Origin: a methane-oxidizing endosymbiont of Gigantopelta aegis
GTDB taxonomy: Bacteria > Pseudomonadota > Gammaproteobacteria > Methylococcales > Methylomonadaceae
DNA length: 64,000 nucleotides
Assembly: GCF_016097405.1 (NCBI RefSeq)
Contig: NZ_JAEHGD010000003.1
Span: 1 to 64,000 of the forward strand
Direction: 5' to 3'
This document shows positions 63,390 through 64,000 of the stretch, one piece after another. How positions within the stretch are numbered: the stretch's first letter is position 1; the number at the start of each line of letters is the position of its first letter. The position numbers were made by a program, and so were the translations under genes. The notes beneath the pieces are model-generated. The model made no database searches and was not told the DNA's origin. It saw only the letters and a program-made list of their open reading frames with translations.

Positions 63390-64000
63390 GTGAAAGCACG
63401 TATTCAAAACTTGGTACAAACTCGCATTCCCACACAATATGGGGAATTTATTCTGCACTATTACAGTAATACGCTTGATGATAAAGAGCATATTGCTTTT
63501 GTCAAAGGCGATGTGTGTGGAAAATCCAATGTACTGGTGCGCATTCATTCCGAGTGTTTTACCGGTGATGTGCTGGGCTCATTGCGTTGTGATTGTGGTG
63601 AACAGCTGGATATGGCGCTGGAAATGATTGAAAAAGCAGGCTCGGGGGTTTTGATTTATATGCGTCAGGAAGGCCGAGGCATTGGTCTGCTCAACAAACT
63701 GAAAGCCTATAATTTGCAGGATCAAGGCATGGATACCGTCGATGCCAATATTCATTTAGGACACGAAGCCGACGAACGGCAATATGATATTGCCGCATTG
63801 ATTCTGGACGATTTAGGGGTCGAATCGGTTAACTTAATGACCAATAATCCGCATAAGATTGATGCGTTAAAACAACTGGGTGTCGATGTTGCGCAACGTA
63901 TTCCGATCCAGCCCAGTATTCACAATGATAATCGGCATTATTTAAAAACAAAAGTTAACAAAATGCGGCATATGTTATCGATGAAAAAACAGGATCGGCA
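63390..64000 (+). CDS. ribA: GTP cyclohydrolase II (partial, runs off right edge)
   Basis: First step of riboflavin synthesis. GTG 63390 opens VKARIQNLVQTRIPTQYGEF; 203 codons are visible and no stop is reached. Zinc Cys residues are in HSECFTGDVLGSLRCDCGEQ, GTP binding in MRQEGRGIGLLNKLKAYNLQ, and VESVNLMTNNPHKIDALKQL follows as in RibA. There is no DHBP synthase (RibB) domain in front. The only start available before the upstream stop is this GTG; the RBS is weak. Confidence 0.95.
   Translation, partial: MKARIQNLVQTRIPTQYGEFILHYYSNTLDDKEHIAFVKGDVCGKSNVLVRIHSECFTGDVLGSLRCDCGEQLDMALEMIEKAGSGVLIYMRQEGRGIGLLNKLKAYNLQDQGMDTVDANIHLGHEADERQYDIAALILDDLGVESVNLMTNNPHKIDALKQLGVDVAQRIPIQPSIHNDNRHYLKTKVNKMRHMLSMKKQDR

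Noticed and set aside
1-64000. tRNA or rRNA genes as insertion landmarks for an island
   Set aside because: No cloverleaf with conserved TTCRA arm and CCA end, and no rRNA-like stretch, was noticed; a tRNA scan would be needed to be certain.

Overview
The window looks like a chromosomal segment of a gammaproteobacterium. Supporting signs are the dusB-fis and ribF-ileS-lspA gene orders, a YheS-type ABC-F ATPase, an aerobic DMB/cobalamin-assembly cluster, DsbB and a PilJ-like chemoreceptor. Methylococcales or a related order is plausible, but this is inference; no 16S rRNA or tRNA gene is visible to settle it. Base composition is moderate, and it is more AT-rich in the polysaccharide region (about 38-53 kb).

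Layout. 0-2 kb: the start of a methyltransferase gene running off the left edge, an exported protein, and a zinc metallopeptidase whose 3' end was lost to an IS. 2-7 kb: an insertion-sequence graveyard (IS3 family; an IS630 transposase gene split by an IS4-like element; an inverted 150-bp repeat pair; a decayed transposase). 7-26 kb: compact housekeeping DNA with intact frames: ABC-F ATPase, UspA, cobU-cobT-(TM2 protein)-cobS-bluB, dusB-fis, purH-purD, a chemoreceptor, and ribF-ileS-lspA. 25.5-27 kb: two coiled-coil proteins with C-terminal membrane anchors and a small exported helix-hairpin-helix protein. 27-28 kb: an intact IS630 element.

28-35.5 kb: a dense toxin-antitoxin island with five HEPN/MNT (toxin plus nucleotidyltransferase antitoxin) modules, a PIN-domain toxin pair and two decayed antitoxin genes, interleaved with gmd. 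A sixth HEPN/MNT module lies at 54.4-55.1 kb. All six HEPN proteins keep an R-N-x3-H-x-Y signature. 32-54 kb: a surface-polysaccharide (O-antigen or capsule) locus: gmd, fcl, a DegT/DnrJ aminotransferase, WbqC-like protein, sulfotransferase, TPR/methyltransferase, glycosyltransferases, a Wzx-type flippase and an epimerase. Gmd and Fcl together make GDP-L-fucose. IS elements have broken this locus repeatedly. fcl, wbqC, the methyltransferase gene (twice) and one glycosyltransferase gene can each be rejoined exactly across target-site duplications of 3, 5, 11, 11 and 9 bp. Several other genes here carry single-base homopolymer frameshifts, which are absent from the housekeeping part.

55-64 kb: intact genes again: a spore-photoproduct-lyase-like radical SAM protein with an SDR, a K+ channel with RCK domain followed by a second RCK protein, dsbB, an exported methyltransferase, a Tim44-like protein and another methyltransferase (closely packed, probably one operon), a degenerate HD-GYP protein on the opposite strand, and the start of ribA at the right edge.

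The most distinctive feature is the multi-subtype HEPN/MNT island inside a polysaccharide locus that is being dismantled by IS elements.
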